Shown: positions 34,085 through 42,728 of the stretch, piece by piece
Position numbering within the stretch: position 1 is the stretch's first letter
Layout: each line of letters begins with the position of its first letter
Assembly: GCA_012837965.1 (NCBI GenBank)
Contig: DUQF01000006.1
Coordinates: 1-64,000 of the forward strand
Source: Clostridiales bacterium
GTDB lineage: Bacteria > Bacillota > Clostridia > Christensenellales > Aristaeellaceae
Direction: 5' to 3'
DNA: 64,000 nt
Position numbers and translations under genes: made by a program
Notes under the pieces: model-generated
The model's input: the letters and a program-made list of their open reading frames with translations, nothing else
Told to the model about the DNA's origin: nothing
The model's database searches: none

Positions 34085-34306
34085 ATGTACGAGAACGATT
34101 ACGAGAACGAGGGGTTCGACGAAGGCACACTGCAGGATGGGCTGATGGAGCTCATTACCGAAGGAAGCAACAGCTTAGAAATCTGCTGGGAAAACCTGCG
34201 GGTACGCACATTCGAACAAACCGGGGTCATGACTTACAACAAGGGTCTGGTCATCGGATTGCCCGACGGAACCGAATACCAGCTGACCATCGTCCAAAGC
34301 CGCTGA
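34085..34306 (+). CDS. Small acidic protein in amidoligase cassette
   Basis: A 73-aa protein beginning MYENDYENEGFDEG, acidic, with a compact beta-rich second half (MTYNKGLVIGLPDGTEYQLTIVQSR). I do not recognise a family. AGAAAGGA precedes the ATG. It lies between the amidoligase and cyclotransferase genes, so it may be the substrate peptide or a cofactor (inference). Confidence 0.6.
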   Translation: MYENDYENEGFDEGTLQDGLMELITEGSNSLEICWENLRVRTFEQTGVMTYNKGLVIGLPDGTEYQLTIVQSR

Positions 34307-34472
34307 CAAACGACACCGACACACCGGTGGTTCCTGCAAGGGGCTTTCAAATCAAGACCCCCTCAACCAGAGCCGCTGGCTCCCAAATCACGAAGGAGGT
34401 ATAATCTTTATGAAGAACACACCTGAAAACCGCGCCGCATTGAAGCATTTCGTCGCCATAGGAGGAAATAAC

Positions 34473-34697
34473 ATGAACACCACAAATCTTTCAAATCAGA
34501 ACTTTGACCTGCCAGCCTTCTTGCTGGGTGAAATATACGGAAACATGGATGTCGATGACATTGCCGGTTGGTGCCTCAGCGCCGCTGAAGACATTGCCCA
34601 TGACCTTCTACTGGACGGCATTAAAGCCGACACACAGGAGATTTACGAAATCATCGCTGAGTTTATCTCGCAGGACGCGGAAGAAGCGCAGCTTTGA
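34473..34697 (+). CDS. Small protein in amidoligase cassette
   Basis: A 74-aa acidic, largely helical protein (NMDVDDIAGWCLSAAEDIAHDLLLDGIKADTQEIYEIIAEFISQ); family not recognised. AGGAGGAAATAAC precedes this ATG. An in-frame ATG at 34410 also has AAGGAGG 10 nt upstream, so a 95-aa form is possible. The Asp/Glu-rich surface suits an amidoligase target, but this is speculation. Confidence 0.55.
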   Translation: MNTTNLSNQNFDLPAFLLGEIYGNMDVDDIAGWCLSAAEDIAHDLLLDGIKADTQEIYEIIAEFISQDAEEAQL

Positions 34698-34717
34698 AAT
34701 CGAGGAGGCGCATCGCT

Positions 34718-35161
34718 ATGAAATACATCGCTTACGGCAGCAACATGGTTCAGGAACAAATGGCGTTTCGCTGCCCGGAGGCAAAACTTGTCGGCACAGG
34801 GTACATCAGCGGAGCTCGATTGGAGTTTTACCTCCACGCTACTGTTGAAAAAACAGGAAACATTTATGACCGTGTACCCGTTGCCGTTTGGGAAATCAAC
34901 CAGCGGGACGAGAAGAACCTTGACCACTACGAGGGATACCCAAACTATTACACGAAGGAAATCTGGCTCGTTCACATGAGCGACGGCTCTCAAATCAAAG
35001 GCATGATTTACCTCATGAATAGAATTCGGCAGTCGCCGCCAACAGAGGGCTATTTCGACGGCATCGCAGAGGCCTACAGTAAACTCGGCCTAAACGCTCA
35101 AATCAAGACAGTGCTTCTGCCCGCCTTAAAACGGAGTATTCAACGAGGCATATGCTGGTAA
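34718..35161 (+). CDS. Gamma-glutamylcyclotransferase-like protein
   Basis: A 147-aa AIG2/GGCT-fold protein. The signature YIAYGSNM is at the start, VPVAVWEINQRDEKNLDHYEGYP carries the conserved catalytic-region glutamate (HYEG), and the end is typical. It would release gamma-glutamyl groups as 5-oxoproline, the counterpart of the amidoligase two genes upstream. It ends at a strong terminator. Confidence 0.87.
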   Translation: MKYIAYGSNMVQEQMAFRCPEAKLVGTGYISGARLEFYLHATVEKTGNIYDRVPVAVWEINQRDEKNLDHYEGYPNYYTKEIWLVHMSDGSQIKGMIYLMNRIRQSPPTEGYFDGIAEAYSKLGLNAQIKTVLLPALKRSIQRGICW

Positions 35162-35173
35162 CAGCAAAAACAC

Positions 35174-35207
35174 AACCGCTTTCCAATCCGGAAGGCGGTT
35201 TTTGTTT
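35174..35207 (+). terminator. Terminator of amidoligase cassette
   Basis: AACCGCTTTCC-AAT-CCGGAAGGCGGTT gives an 11-bp stem with one wobble pair, followed by TTTTGTTT. Confidence 0.85.
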
Positions 35208-35378
35208 ATGGCATGCTTTTGAATCAGCGTCAAATTTGGCCCACGTTCGCGCCGTTCGCTTTTTCGGGCGCTCCCTCAATCACCGCAGCAAAGCCCGAAA
35301 CAGGGGCCAACGTGCGCCGACACGGGCAAGAGAAAAGCGGCCAGCGCCTTGCTGAACCGCTTTCAAATCAAAGGAAGC

Positions 35379-35903
35379 TTATTTGTTCTTGGTCAGGTGG
35401 TCGATAGCAACCTCGATCTTGCCTGCCGTGGTTCTGAAGCGAATCATAATCTCACCGTCCGCCACCTCGTATAACGCCTGGAAGGGCTCTGCCCAGAGCT
35501 GTGTTAGTTCCGGGCATTCCTTCAATGCCTGCGTACGCAGTGCTCTGAAATCCGCTACGCCCGTTTTCCACTGCTCGAACAGAGGAAACAGGCGGGGCAG
35601 GTGCTCAGCCCGAATGACTTTCAGCGCTTCTTCACCGATTACAGCTTTGAAATCTGTGGTGCCTCTTTCCTCTTGGAACAGTGCCCAGCACTCTAAGGGA
35701 AGAGGGTTCTGCATAAAAACCAGCATTGCTTCCGCTGTTCCGCAATCATCGCATACATAGATACCGTCGGCATGGCGGCTCAATGCATTGGTGTGCAGAA
35801 TCGGCTTCATGGTTTTTCGTCCGCAGCGCGGGCAGGGCATCTGCTCACCGGCTTCCTGCCGGGCTTTCAAATCAAGCAAGGCTTTCTGCAAAGCTTCAGT
35901 CAT
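35379..35903 (-). CDS. Zinc-ribbon phage protein, unknown function
   Basis: A 174-aa protein. Cys24-x2-Cys27 and Cys51-x2-Cys54 (CPRCG...CDDCG) form a zinc ribbon at residues 22-56. The rest is helical, ending in a segment with IMIRFRTTAGKIEVAIDHL. The family is seen in clostridial phages without assigned role; possibly nucleic-acid binding. It overlaps the upstream gene by 8 nt, so the two form one operon. Confidence 0.75.
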   Translation of the reverse strand: MTEALQKALLDLKARQEAGEQMPCPRCGRKTMKPILHTNALSRHADGIYVCDDCGTAEAMLVFMQNPLPLECWALFQEERGTTDFKAVIGEEALKVIRAEHLPRLFPLFEQWKTGVADFRALRTQALKECPELTQLWAEPFQALYEVADGEIMIRFRTTAGKIEVAIDHLTKNK

Positions 35904-36723
35904 TGCTAATCACCTCCGATGCGGTCTGTGTCATTAGTCGCTTTTTTCGGCGGATGGCAGCATACTTATCCTTGTGTTTCTGCGCTGCTTCATCATCTGG
36001 AAAGGCACTGTGGCCGTTTAGATGGTTCAGCAGGATGTTCCGGTCGGCTTTCAAATCAGCGCCGCCATAGCCCATTCGTATCAGCCATGCGCGGGCAAAG
36101 TACTTCTCGTTTCCGGGTTCCTGCTTTTCCGGATGAATTCGCGTAGCTTCCATCGCGGTACGGAGAATCTTTTCGGCCAGCCGGATAAAGACTGTGTTTT
36201 TCACAGGGTCTTCGTCACAGCAAGGAAAGCTTAGGGTAAACTTACCGTCACGGTAGTCAAAACCGTCCAGACCGGCATTGGCTCTGGAATCGAATAGGAT
36301 GCACGAGAACTCCTGCACGGTCTTTGGTGGGTACTCCTTCAGAGCTTCCACCAGCGACTCCGGAATGTAAGGCAGTTCAAAGTTCGTCATCCTTCGAAGC
36401 AGGTACTGCTTGCTAAAAAGCATGTACGTCAAGTTCTTCAGCTGATCAACCGTTAAGTCCAGTCCGCCAATCGAAACGTCCAGACGGCTTATTTCATCCT
36501 CCGCTGCGGGCTCAGGTTCCTCCGTGATGTAGTTGTTACGAAGAAGAAAATCGTGCAGCGCTCCGAAATCCTCGCCGTGAATGTTTCCGTCCCGATCGAC
36601 AATGTAGTCGCCAATCTGGTAACCGCAGCTGGGCATGCCCATGTACTTTGCGGCAGTACCGAGCTCCTCCGCGATGGCTTTTGCCAGCGCTTTCCTGTCC
36701 GGGGTGTTTGTTTGAATCGTCAT
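35896..36723 (-). CDS. Hypothetical phage protein (275 aa)
   Basis: No family recognised. The N-terminal half includes a cysteine-poor ubiquitin- or LPD-like region (DYIVDRDGNIHGEDFGALHDFLLRNNYI). The middle (DVSIGGLDLTVDQLKNLTYMLFSKQYLL) is helical and the C-terminus is basic. AAGGAGG precedes the chosen ATG; the leader carries the GCTTGACTTT-N10-AGAGTGAGTAAT element. It is probably an early or accessory phage function. Confidence 0.7.
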   Translation of the reverse strand: MTIQTNTPDRKALAKAIAEELGTAAKYMGMPSCGYQIGDYIVDRDGNIHGEDFGALHDFLLRNNYITEEPEPAAEDEISRLDVSIGGLDLTVDQLKNLTYMLFSKQYLLRRMTNFELPYIPESLVEALKEYPPKTVQEFSCILFDSRANAGLDGFDYRDGKFTLSFPCCDEDPVKNTVFIRLAEKILRTAMEATRIHPEKQEPGNEKYFARAWLIRMGYGGADLKADRNILLNHLNGHSAFPDDEAAQKHKDKYAAIRRKKRLMTQTASEVISND

Positions 36724-36753
36724 CAGACGTACCTCCTTCAAATTTGGTACGAC

Positions 36754-36786
36754 ATTACTCACTCTGAACAAGAGGAAAGTCAAGCA
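36754..36786 (-). promoter_or_regulatory. Shared promoter-like element, copy 2
   Basis: The same TGCTTGACTTT-N10-AGAGTGAGTAAT arrangement as before the DUF4314 gene at 14.3 kb. Both copies lie 31 nt before a start codon, indicating a common control signal. Confidence 0.5.
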
Positions 36787-36805
36787 TAATGAATGATTTC
36801 ATGTG

Positions 36806-37588
36806 TCAGACAAGCCCCCATTCGGCAAACTTTTCAAATCCGCCGCAAGCATTGATGAAATCCCGGGCAATCCCCACAATTTTATGGTAAGGGAGGCCAT
36901 CTACGACCTCATCGCCAATAGCGCAGGACAGCTCTACCGGATTGCCTTCGTTTTGCGCCTTCAGCCAGGCATAGATATTGAGGGATACATCTGCTTTCGA
37001 TAAGTCTTTGCCATGAAGGCCGCCGCCGGTAACGGAATCTGCCATGTCGCTGCCAAGCTTTCGGTTGACTGCTCCGGTGTCCACATCCGTGCCGCCAGTC
37101 CAATCGCCCAGAGGATTGACATCTGAACCAGGATACAGTTCCAACAGCTCTCTTGAATCCGCATTGCTTTGGCAGATGATTAACCTGTCACCGTCCAGGA
37201 TGTACTTTCCGTCAAAAGGATACTTGGCATAAATTTTTCGGGCAATTTGGGACAGCTTCTTCTGTTCTTCCGTTAATGGGACACCTTTGAAGATGCCGTT
37301 GTCTCCGCAGCGAATCCTGTCTTTTTGGTTTTCCGCAAGGCGCGAATCCTGCTTCTGCTGCAGAAAACTCAGCGAAACAGGTCCCGCTATTCGGCGTACA
37401 ATTTCCCGCACATCACATTCCGGCAGCTCTGCTGATGTTTCCACGATGATGTGACAGGAACCGTGTCCAACCAGAATCTCAACGGCGATTTTCGGATTGT
37501 CCTCCATAGAATATGCAAGATCGACCAGCGCACCGGCGATCCGGTCGGCAATCTTGTCCGGGTGCGCGGGGTTTACTTTCTCGTACAT
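36806..37588 (-). CDS. Compact S-adenosylmethionine synthetase-like protein
   Basis: A 260-aa MetK-family protein against about 385-400 aa for cellular enzymes. Conserved features are HPDKIADRI (His9) at the start, CGDNGIFKG replacing GDQGLMFG, DVNPLGDWTGG, the Arg-Lys of DTGAVNRK, and GGGLHGKDLSKADVSLNIYAW replacing the GGAFSGKDPSKVDRSAAY loop. The ESVSEG part of the first motif is missing and part of the central domain is deleted. It probably converts methionine and ATP to SAM for the phage methyltransferases, but activity needs testing. Ends before a hairpin. The ATG follows AGAGG; an upstream TTG was rejected. Confidence 0.85.
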   Translation of the reverse strand: MYEKVNPAHPDKIADRIAGALVDLAYSMEDNPKIAVEILVGHGSCHIIVETSAELPECDVREIVRRIAGPVSLSFLQQKQDSRLAENQKDRIRCGDNGIFKGVPLTEEQKKLSQIARKIYAKYPFDGKYILDGDRLIICQSNADSRELLELYPGSDVNPLGDWTGGTDVDTGAVNRKLGSDMADSVTGGGLHGKDLSKADVSLNIYAWLKAQNEGNPVELSCAIGDEVVDGLPYHKIVGIARDFINACGGFEKFAEWGLV

Positions 37589-37610
37589 GATGAATACCTC
37601 TTTCAAATGA

Positions 37611-37640
37611 AAAAGCCCCCGCGGTTTTCCGTGAAGGCTT
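37611..37640 (-). terminator. Hairpin between DUF1492 gene and MetK-like gene
   Basis: On the minus strand AAGCC...GGGGCTT encloses CGG/CCG and is followed by TTTT. Confidence 0.5.
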
Positions 37641-37673
37641 CGCTCAGTATCCTACTTTGCTGACTTTACTATA

Positions 37674-38153
37674 TCACATAATGTTATCCGGCATCTCGGG
37701 ACAAAGCAGGACATTTCCGGCATTTTTGAAAATATTGATGGGATTTACAGGAAGCTGCATATGTTCCAATGCGTTATCATACCAGCGCTTAGCTGTTTTT
37801 GCATCCACATGAAGCTCCAATCCAATGGCGTCCCATGTGTATCCATGTAAGTGCCGATAACGCAGTACCAGCTGTTCATCCGCGTCTTCCACCCCATTAA
37901 TCGTGTCTCGGATTTGTTCCTTCAAGTCTACGAACAGGTCGATTTCCTGATTAATCTTATTCTCCAGCAGGATAATTTTCTCTACGTTTTTGACGAACGG
38001 AGCTTCCTTTGGACCGGAAGCCCTGATTCGTTCCTCCCACCCTGGCGAAGACACAGAACATGCCATCGCTCTCAGGTCGGAGAGCTCTTTCAAATCGCTG
38101 TTGATTTTCTGGTCCAAGCGGTGTGCCTGACTGAGATATTCTTCCGCGTTCAT
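37674..38153 (-). CDS. DUF1492 / late transcription regulator (RinA/ArpU-like)
   Basis: A 159-aa protein. The N-terminal half is coiled coil (AEEYLSQAHRLDQKINSDLKELSDL). The C-terminal HTH (DEQLVLRYRHLHGYTWDAIGLELHVDAKTAKRWYDNALEHM) resembles sigma region 4. Such proteins activate late genes in Gram-positive phages, and the position upstream of packaging genes fits. It overlaps the upstream gene by one base. Confidence 0.85.
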   Translation of the reverse strand: MNAEEYLSQAHRLDQKINSDLKELSDLRAMACSVSSPGWEERIRASGPKEAPFVKNVEKIILLENKINQEIDLFVDLKEQIRDTINGVEDADEQLVLRYRHLHGYTWDAIGLELHVDAKTAKRWYDNALEHMQLPVNPINIFKNAGNVLLCPEMPDNIM

Positions 38154-38368
38154 TACGCAACCTCCTTTCGTAATCTATCGATGAGATAGTCCGGATCAAT
38201 CTCCGTTAACTGTGCGTACCAAGCGGAGTGGAAGAAACTTTCAACTTCCCTGACTGTGGTCATAGCGATTGTGCAGCCCGGGCGTTGCTTCAGCCTGCAA
38301 AGAGCTTTCCGATAGTCCTTCACGGCCTGTTCGATAATGGCATTCGCCAATGCCTGATATCCGGTCAT
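38153..38368 (-). CDS. Small conserved phage protein (71 aa)
   Basis: MTGYQALANAIIEQAVKDYR...REVESFFHSAWYAQLTEIDPDYLIDRLRKEV is a helical protein common between SNF2 helicase and RinA-like genes in clostridial phages; function unknown. GGAGG lies before the ATG. It overlaps the helicase stop by 4 nt. Confidence 0.8.
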   Translation of the reverse strand: MTGYQALANAIIEQAVKDYRKALCRLKQRPGCTIAMTTVREVESFFHSAWYAQLTEIDPDYLIDRLRKEVA

Positions 38369-39733
38369 AGGTTCACCTCCGCCTTTACCGCTGAAATCAG
38401 CGCTTCCTGAATCCGATTCTTTTCCTTCAATGCTTTCAGTACTCTGGAATCGATGGTGCCTTTCGTAACAATGTGAATGATTACAACAGTATTGGCTTTC
38501 TGTCCCTGCCGATAAAGACGGGCGTTCATCTGCTGGTACAGCTCCAGAGACCAGGTGGGTGAAAACCAACAGATGGTATTGCCGCCATCCTGTAGGTTTA
38601 GCCCGTGTCCCGTGGATGCAGGGTGCGCCAGTCCCACCTGTATCTGACCAGCGTTCCATCGTTTTATGGACGCTTCTGAATCCAACCGTTCAAAAGGAAC
38701 TCCTATCTCCGTAAGCCTTCGGACAATACGTTCGTAATCGTGACGGAACCAATATCCTACCAGCAGCGGCTTTCCATTCATGCCTTCGATAATGTCTTCC
38801 AAGGCATCCAGCTTTCGGTCGTGAATCTGCATGGTGTTTCCCTCATCCGTATAAATCGCTCCGTTTGACATTTGCAGAAGCTTTCCTGTCAGTACAGCAG
38901 CGTTGGCCGCAGTCACCTCGCCTTCAGGGAGAGCCAGCACCAATTCCTGTTTCATGACGTTATACTGCTTCACTTCGTCCGGAGACATTTCCACCTCATA
39001 GGTTGTGGAGATTAGCTCCGGCATCTTCAAATGCCCGCAGGCCTTCATGCTGATGGTAATGTCTCCAATCCGGCGAAATATTTCTTCTTCCGCACCAGGC
39101 AGAGGCTTATAGCTATACACAATGGGGCCATTCATCCGATCGGGTTTGAAGAAGGTATTCCGGTATTGCCCGATGAAGCGTCCCAGCCGCTGACCCATAT
39201 CCAACAGACGAAACTCGGCAAACAGATCCATAAGACCGTTACTGGAAGGCGTGCCTGTCAAGCCCACCACACGCTTTACAAGAGGACGAACCTTCATCAA
39301 TGCTTTAAAACGCTTTGCCTGCCAGCTTTTGAAGGATGACAGTTCGTCGATGACCAGCATGTCATAATCAAAGGGCACCCCGCTTGCTTCAATCAACCAC
39401 TGTATGTTTTCTCGGTTGATCAGGTGTATGTCGGCCTGTTTTCTAAGTGCGGATATGCGTTCCTGTTTTGTGCCTATGATCACGGAATAGGTTAAGCTGC
39501 TCAAGTGATCCCACTTTCGAATCTCGGCAGGCCAGGTGCTCTTTGCTACCCGTAAAGGAGCGATAATCAATACTTTCTGCACCTCAAACTCCTGATACAT
39601 CAACTGTTCAATTGCCGTTAGTGTAATGACGGTTTTGTCAACCCAAGCCCATATCCAGCAGCAGTGCCGCTTGTTCATGGCTCAGAATGTGCTTGACTGC
39701 AAATTGCTGATAGTCATGAGGTACGAACTTCAT
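38365..39733 (-). pseudogene. SNF2-type helicase broken in Walker A by a 4-bp insertion
   Basis: The intact gene would start at ATG 39733 (AGGAGGTGATGCCCA before it; MKFVPHDYQQFAVKHILSHE) and run 454 codons. At about 39636-39639 four extra bases (TGAC on the coding strand) turn GGLGKT into GLG-stop, so translation ends after about 32 codons, exactly in the P-loop. The downstream frame is otherwise intact: VIDELSSFK (DE-box), GLTGTPSSNG and YRQGQKANTVVIIHIV (motif VI). Family role: phage SNF2 helicase, paired with VRR-NUC and primase genes. It could be a true mutation, an assembly error or recoding; without repair the protein lacks ATPase activity. Confidence 0.85.
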
Positions 39734-40017
39734 TGGGCATCACCTCCTATCTCATCTAACAGTAAATGAATCATCAAAGGATCATCCAGCACAAACACTC
39801 GAAAGCCAAGCCGTCGCAAAAGCTTGTGTCGCGAAACCTGCAATGGTCTTGGATTTTGGCCAGGTTTCTTCACTTCCATAAACCCGACCTTCCCATCAGG
39901 CAATAAGACTAGGCGGTCTGGCATACCATCAAACGCAGGGCACATTAGTTTGAGACAAATGCCGCCCCGTTCTTTCACGGCCTTTACCAGTTTCTGTTCA
40001 ATAAATTGTTCTCTCAT
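39730..40017 (-). CDS. VRR-NUC domain nuclease
   Basis: A 95-aa minimal VRR-NUC (PD-(D/E)XK) nuclease: EQFIEQKLVKAVKERGG, Asp in FDGMPDRLVLLPDGKVGFMEVKKPG with the GFMEVKK catalytic ExK, and Q in RPLQVSRHKLLRRLG. It processes branched DNA during phage replication or packaging. It overlaps the helicase start by 4 nt. Confidence 0.92.
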   Translation of the reverse strand: MREQFIEQKLVKAVKERGGICLKLMCPAFDGMPDRLVLLPDGKVGFMEVKKPGQNPRPLQVSRHKLLRRLGFRVFVLDDPLMIHLLLDEIGGDAQ

Positions 40018-40186
40018 AATCTCGCCTTTCCGGTAGGAAGTGACAGTCATGGCGGTCTCTTCTTAAAACCCCCATATAAGAGTTTTAAAGATTTTTTCTA
40101 TACGGACTTTTTTAGATATGACTGCCATGACCGTCACTATTCGCGTGTTAAAGTTGAATAATTTTCTGGATTGAGCGAAATGACTT

Positions 40187-42451
40187 TCATTCAAAGAAGT
40201 CGCTCTTTAGTTTCAAGCCAAGAACAAACCTGCCGCTGTTTTTCTTTCTGCGTTCATAACCAGCGTTTTCCATTTCTTTGTAGAAGTCGGTAGTGCTTCT
40301 GGCATACTCGCCATTACGCTGACAAAAAAGACGGTACTCTTGATACAATTCGCCGGACTTTTGTTCAAATTCCGAACCCACCATGCAGCATTCCTCAATG
40401 AAATGCTTCAGCCAGTCGTTCCCCTCACGGTAGGATTCAATAGCATCCTGCACGCATTTGGGTGGCCGCAATTTGAATCCTGTGTCAATGGCTTTCTTCG
40501 CGCCTTCGATCACCCAGGTCATGATGTAGGAGCTGGCGTTCTCTACCAAGTAATCGGTATAGTTCTTTATGTCGCTTTTACCCTGAATCTTTGCACCAAA
40601 CGGAATCACGATCAATCGCCGCCATGTGCCATCATCGCTGGCGCCGACCTTTGGAAGATGATTGGTGTATAAGACCATCGTATGCGTGGGAACATACTTA
40701 AAGGGATCTTTGTATTTCTTTTCGGCTTCAATCTCATCAGTAGAACACAGCTGTTTGACCATACTGGTGTTCAGCCGCATGCCTTCTTCCAATTCAGCCG
40801 CAATAATCAGTCGCTTGCCCTTGAGTTCTGCCATTTCAGGTTTCACGTTTCGTTTACAGCCCACTGTAAGCGCATCAGCACTCATCATGCCGCTGTAGTT
40901 GCCCAATACACGAGCCAACGTGTTCCAGAAGGTGGATTTACCGTTTGCACCATCTCCATAAGAAATAATAAGAGCCTCCGAGAACACTTTCCCGACTACC
41001 GCCATGCCTACAATTGTCTGTACATAGTCGATTAGTTCAGGATCATTGCAGAACACACGATGCACGGTGTCCAACCACAAGTCTTTTCCCGCTTTGCCTG
41101 GTGATGCGTTGGTACACTTGGTCAAGTAATCTAACGAATCATGCTCCTGCGCTCCCGCAAGCCCTTTTCGTAAATCGTAGGTGGCTTCCGGTGTGTTAAG
41201 CAGATAAGGATTCATATCCAACTGGTTAATATCCATCAGTACCAGCGGTTTGGCCTGATTTAAACTGGACATAACATACTTGAAATCACGGTGCTTCATA
41301 ACAAATGCGTAGTATTGCTGCGCGTCTATGTAGTCCATAAGTCGTTTCAACTGATCGTCTCCAGACACGGCTTTTGACAGCGTTCTGCCGCCAGCAGCGA
41401 TCTCTTCCTGCATAACACCGCTGTCCAGCAACGCTTGCTTGGCACTAGCCACCTGATCCCTTGCATCCTGCAGTTGCAGATCAAGAAACTCCATCATGGC
41501 ACCAATGGCCATTTGTTTAGACTCCTGCCAGTAAATTCCGTTGTATCGGATTAAATCAGTGCTATCTGTAAACCGAAGCTCGTTTCCATATTCCCGGGCC
41601 AGCACTTTGGCTTCGCCAATATCGGAGTAATCGTCGGGTTTCAGGCTCCGAAACTCCTGTGCGTTGTACTGATCCGGCGAAACATATCCTTCCTGTCTGC
41701 TGACTTTCTCATACCAGCGGAGAGCACTGGCCCAGATGGCAGCGAGTTCCTCACTATCTAACGGAGGTTCACATTTAGCTGATTCATCCTTAAAAATCTG
41801 CCGGGCTTTTTCGGTGTTTCCGTATCGCACAACGACACGCCCAGCGAAACGGGACATGGTCTTGTTTCGAGTACCTGCAATGATTACATGGCCAATCCGA
41901 GCCGGTTCCTTTTTCCCAACGGGCTCAACTGTCTCCACATCGCTTTCAATAGTGAGCCAGCCCTCATGCCAGATGGTCTCGCCCACATCCGCGCCGAAGA
42001 TAAACCGCGCTGAATCCAGCGCATTGCCGTCAAAAAAAGGATACTTACGGAAGATTGCGTTTTTGAGCGCTGCGTAGTAATCCGCATCTTGTGTTGGCTC
42101 GATCTCAAAATACACATGAAACTTCGGTCGAGGAGCCTTACTGTTCTTTGGAAGTAAATGATGTCTGCTAAATGCGATAGCATAGCTGATGTCCGGCATC
42201 ATTTCGTCCAACTTTTCTGGCGATATCCACTCCGCCGGATTTTCCGTGTGATCGTTATCACAGTCCATAACCACGACATTTGACTGACGAAAATTTCCCG
42301 TGCTGCGGTAGTCGTTATAGTACTCCGCACACACATGATCCATCTTGACGGCTTCTTGCAGCTCCTCAGCGCTTCCAACTTCCGTCCGGTTGGGATAAAA
42401 ACAGTTTTTTTCGTCCCCAACAATGTTTGCTGTCTGCAAAATCAACTTCAT
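40187..42451 (-). CDS. Primase-helicase, P4/D5 family
   Basis: A 754-aa replication protein. The N-terminal part is a prim-pol/archaeo-eukaryotic-primase-like domain (VVVMDCDNDHTENPAEW, FHVYFEIEP, GNALDSARFIFGAD). It is followed by a D5_N region (about 380-470) and an SF3 helicase with Walker A GDGANGKSTF (about 500) and the TNHLPKVGASDDGTWRR sensor. It unwinds and primes phage DNA at the origin. GGAGG lies 7 nt before the chosen ATG. Confidence 0.93.
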   Translation of the reverse strand: MKLILQTANIVGDEKNCFYPNRTEVGSAEELQEAVKMDHVCAEYYNDYRSTGNFRQSNVVVMDCDNDHTENPAEWISPEKLDEMMPDISYAIAFSRHHLLPKNSKAPRPKFHVYFEIEPTQDADYYAALKNAIFRKYPFFDGNALDSARFIFGADVGETIWHEGWLTIESDVETVEPVGKKEPARIGHVIIAGTRNKTMSRFAGRVVVRYGNTEKARQIFKDESAKCEPPLDSEELAAIWASALRWYEKVSRQEGYVSPDQYNAQEFRSLKPDDYSDIGEAKVLAREYGNELRFTDSTDLIRYNGIYWQESKQMAIGAMMEFLDLQLQDARDQVASAKQALLDSGVMQEEIAAGGRTLSKAVSGDDQLKRLMDYIDAQQYYAFVMKHRDFKYVMSSLNQAKPLVLMDINQLDMNPYLLNTPEATYDLRKGLAGAQEHDSLDYLTKCTNASPGKAGKDLWLDTVHRVFCNDPELIDYVQTIVGMAVVGKVFSEALIISYGDGANGKSTFWNTLARVLGNYSGMMSADALTVGCKRNVKPEMAELKGKRLIIAAELEEGMRLNTSMVKQLCSTDEIEAEKKYKDPFKYVPTHTMVLYTNHLPKVGASDDGTWRRLIVIPFGAKIQGKSDIKNYTDYLVENASSYIMTWVIEGAKKAIDTGFKLRPPKCVQDAIESYREGNDWLKHFIEECCMVGSEFEQKSGELYQEYRLFCQRNGEYARSTTDFYKEMENAGYERRKKNSGRFVLGLKLKSDFFE

Positions 42452-42559
42452 TCCGATACCTCCGCCATGCACTTGAACCTATATCCCTGACTCGCCAGTT
42501 CCTCCATAGGACTCACCCCTTTCCATTCATCCGAAAAATACTTCTGCGTTCTTCACTTC

Positions 42560-42590
42560 CTTACGGACAGTTGAAGGACGCTTTTTCCGG
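42560..42590 (-). promoter_or_regulatory. CCGGAAAA-N10-AACTGTCCGTAAG motif, copy 2
   Basis: On the minus strand, 108 nt before the primase start. Same 8-mer, 10-nt spacer and 13-mer as copies 1 and 3. Confidence 0.65.
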
Positions 42591-42653
42591 TTTGGGCAAA
42601 GGAAATCTTATTTTCTTTTATGTAAAAATCCATGAAAGAAATATAAGTGCTTA

Positions 42654-42680
42654 CCGGAAAAACAACTAAGTCACTGTCCG
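42654..42680 (+). promoter_or_regulatory. CCGGAAAA-N10-CACTGTCCG motif, copy 4
   Basis: Plus-strand copy with the same 10-nt spacer, slightly diverged (CACTGTCCGATAG), 124 nt before the small gene at 42804. Confidence 0.55.
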
Positions 42681-42728
42681 ATAGAAGGTGAAGGCAACGG
42701 AAGGAGGCCTCGAATAATATTCTGAAAA

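Larger units (their letters stand above)
33960..38100. repeat. Dispersed CTTTCAAATC motif family
   Basis: TTTCAAATC occurs at least eight times, all in the same orientation: 34044, 34345, 34489, 35361, 35865, 36049, 36832 and 38089 (first base). Four are extended to GCTTTCAAATCAA. Near matches lie at 34692, 34987, 35098, 35645 and 37591. Some copies are inside genes (encoding D-L-K on the minus strand), others between genes. A 9-mer is expected by chance about once in 260 kb per strand. Confidence 0.7.
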
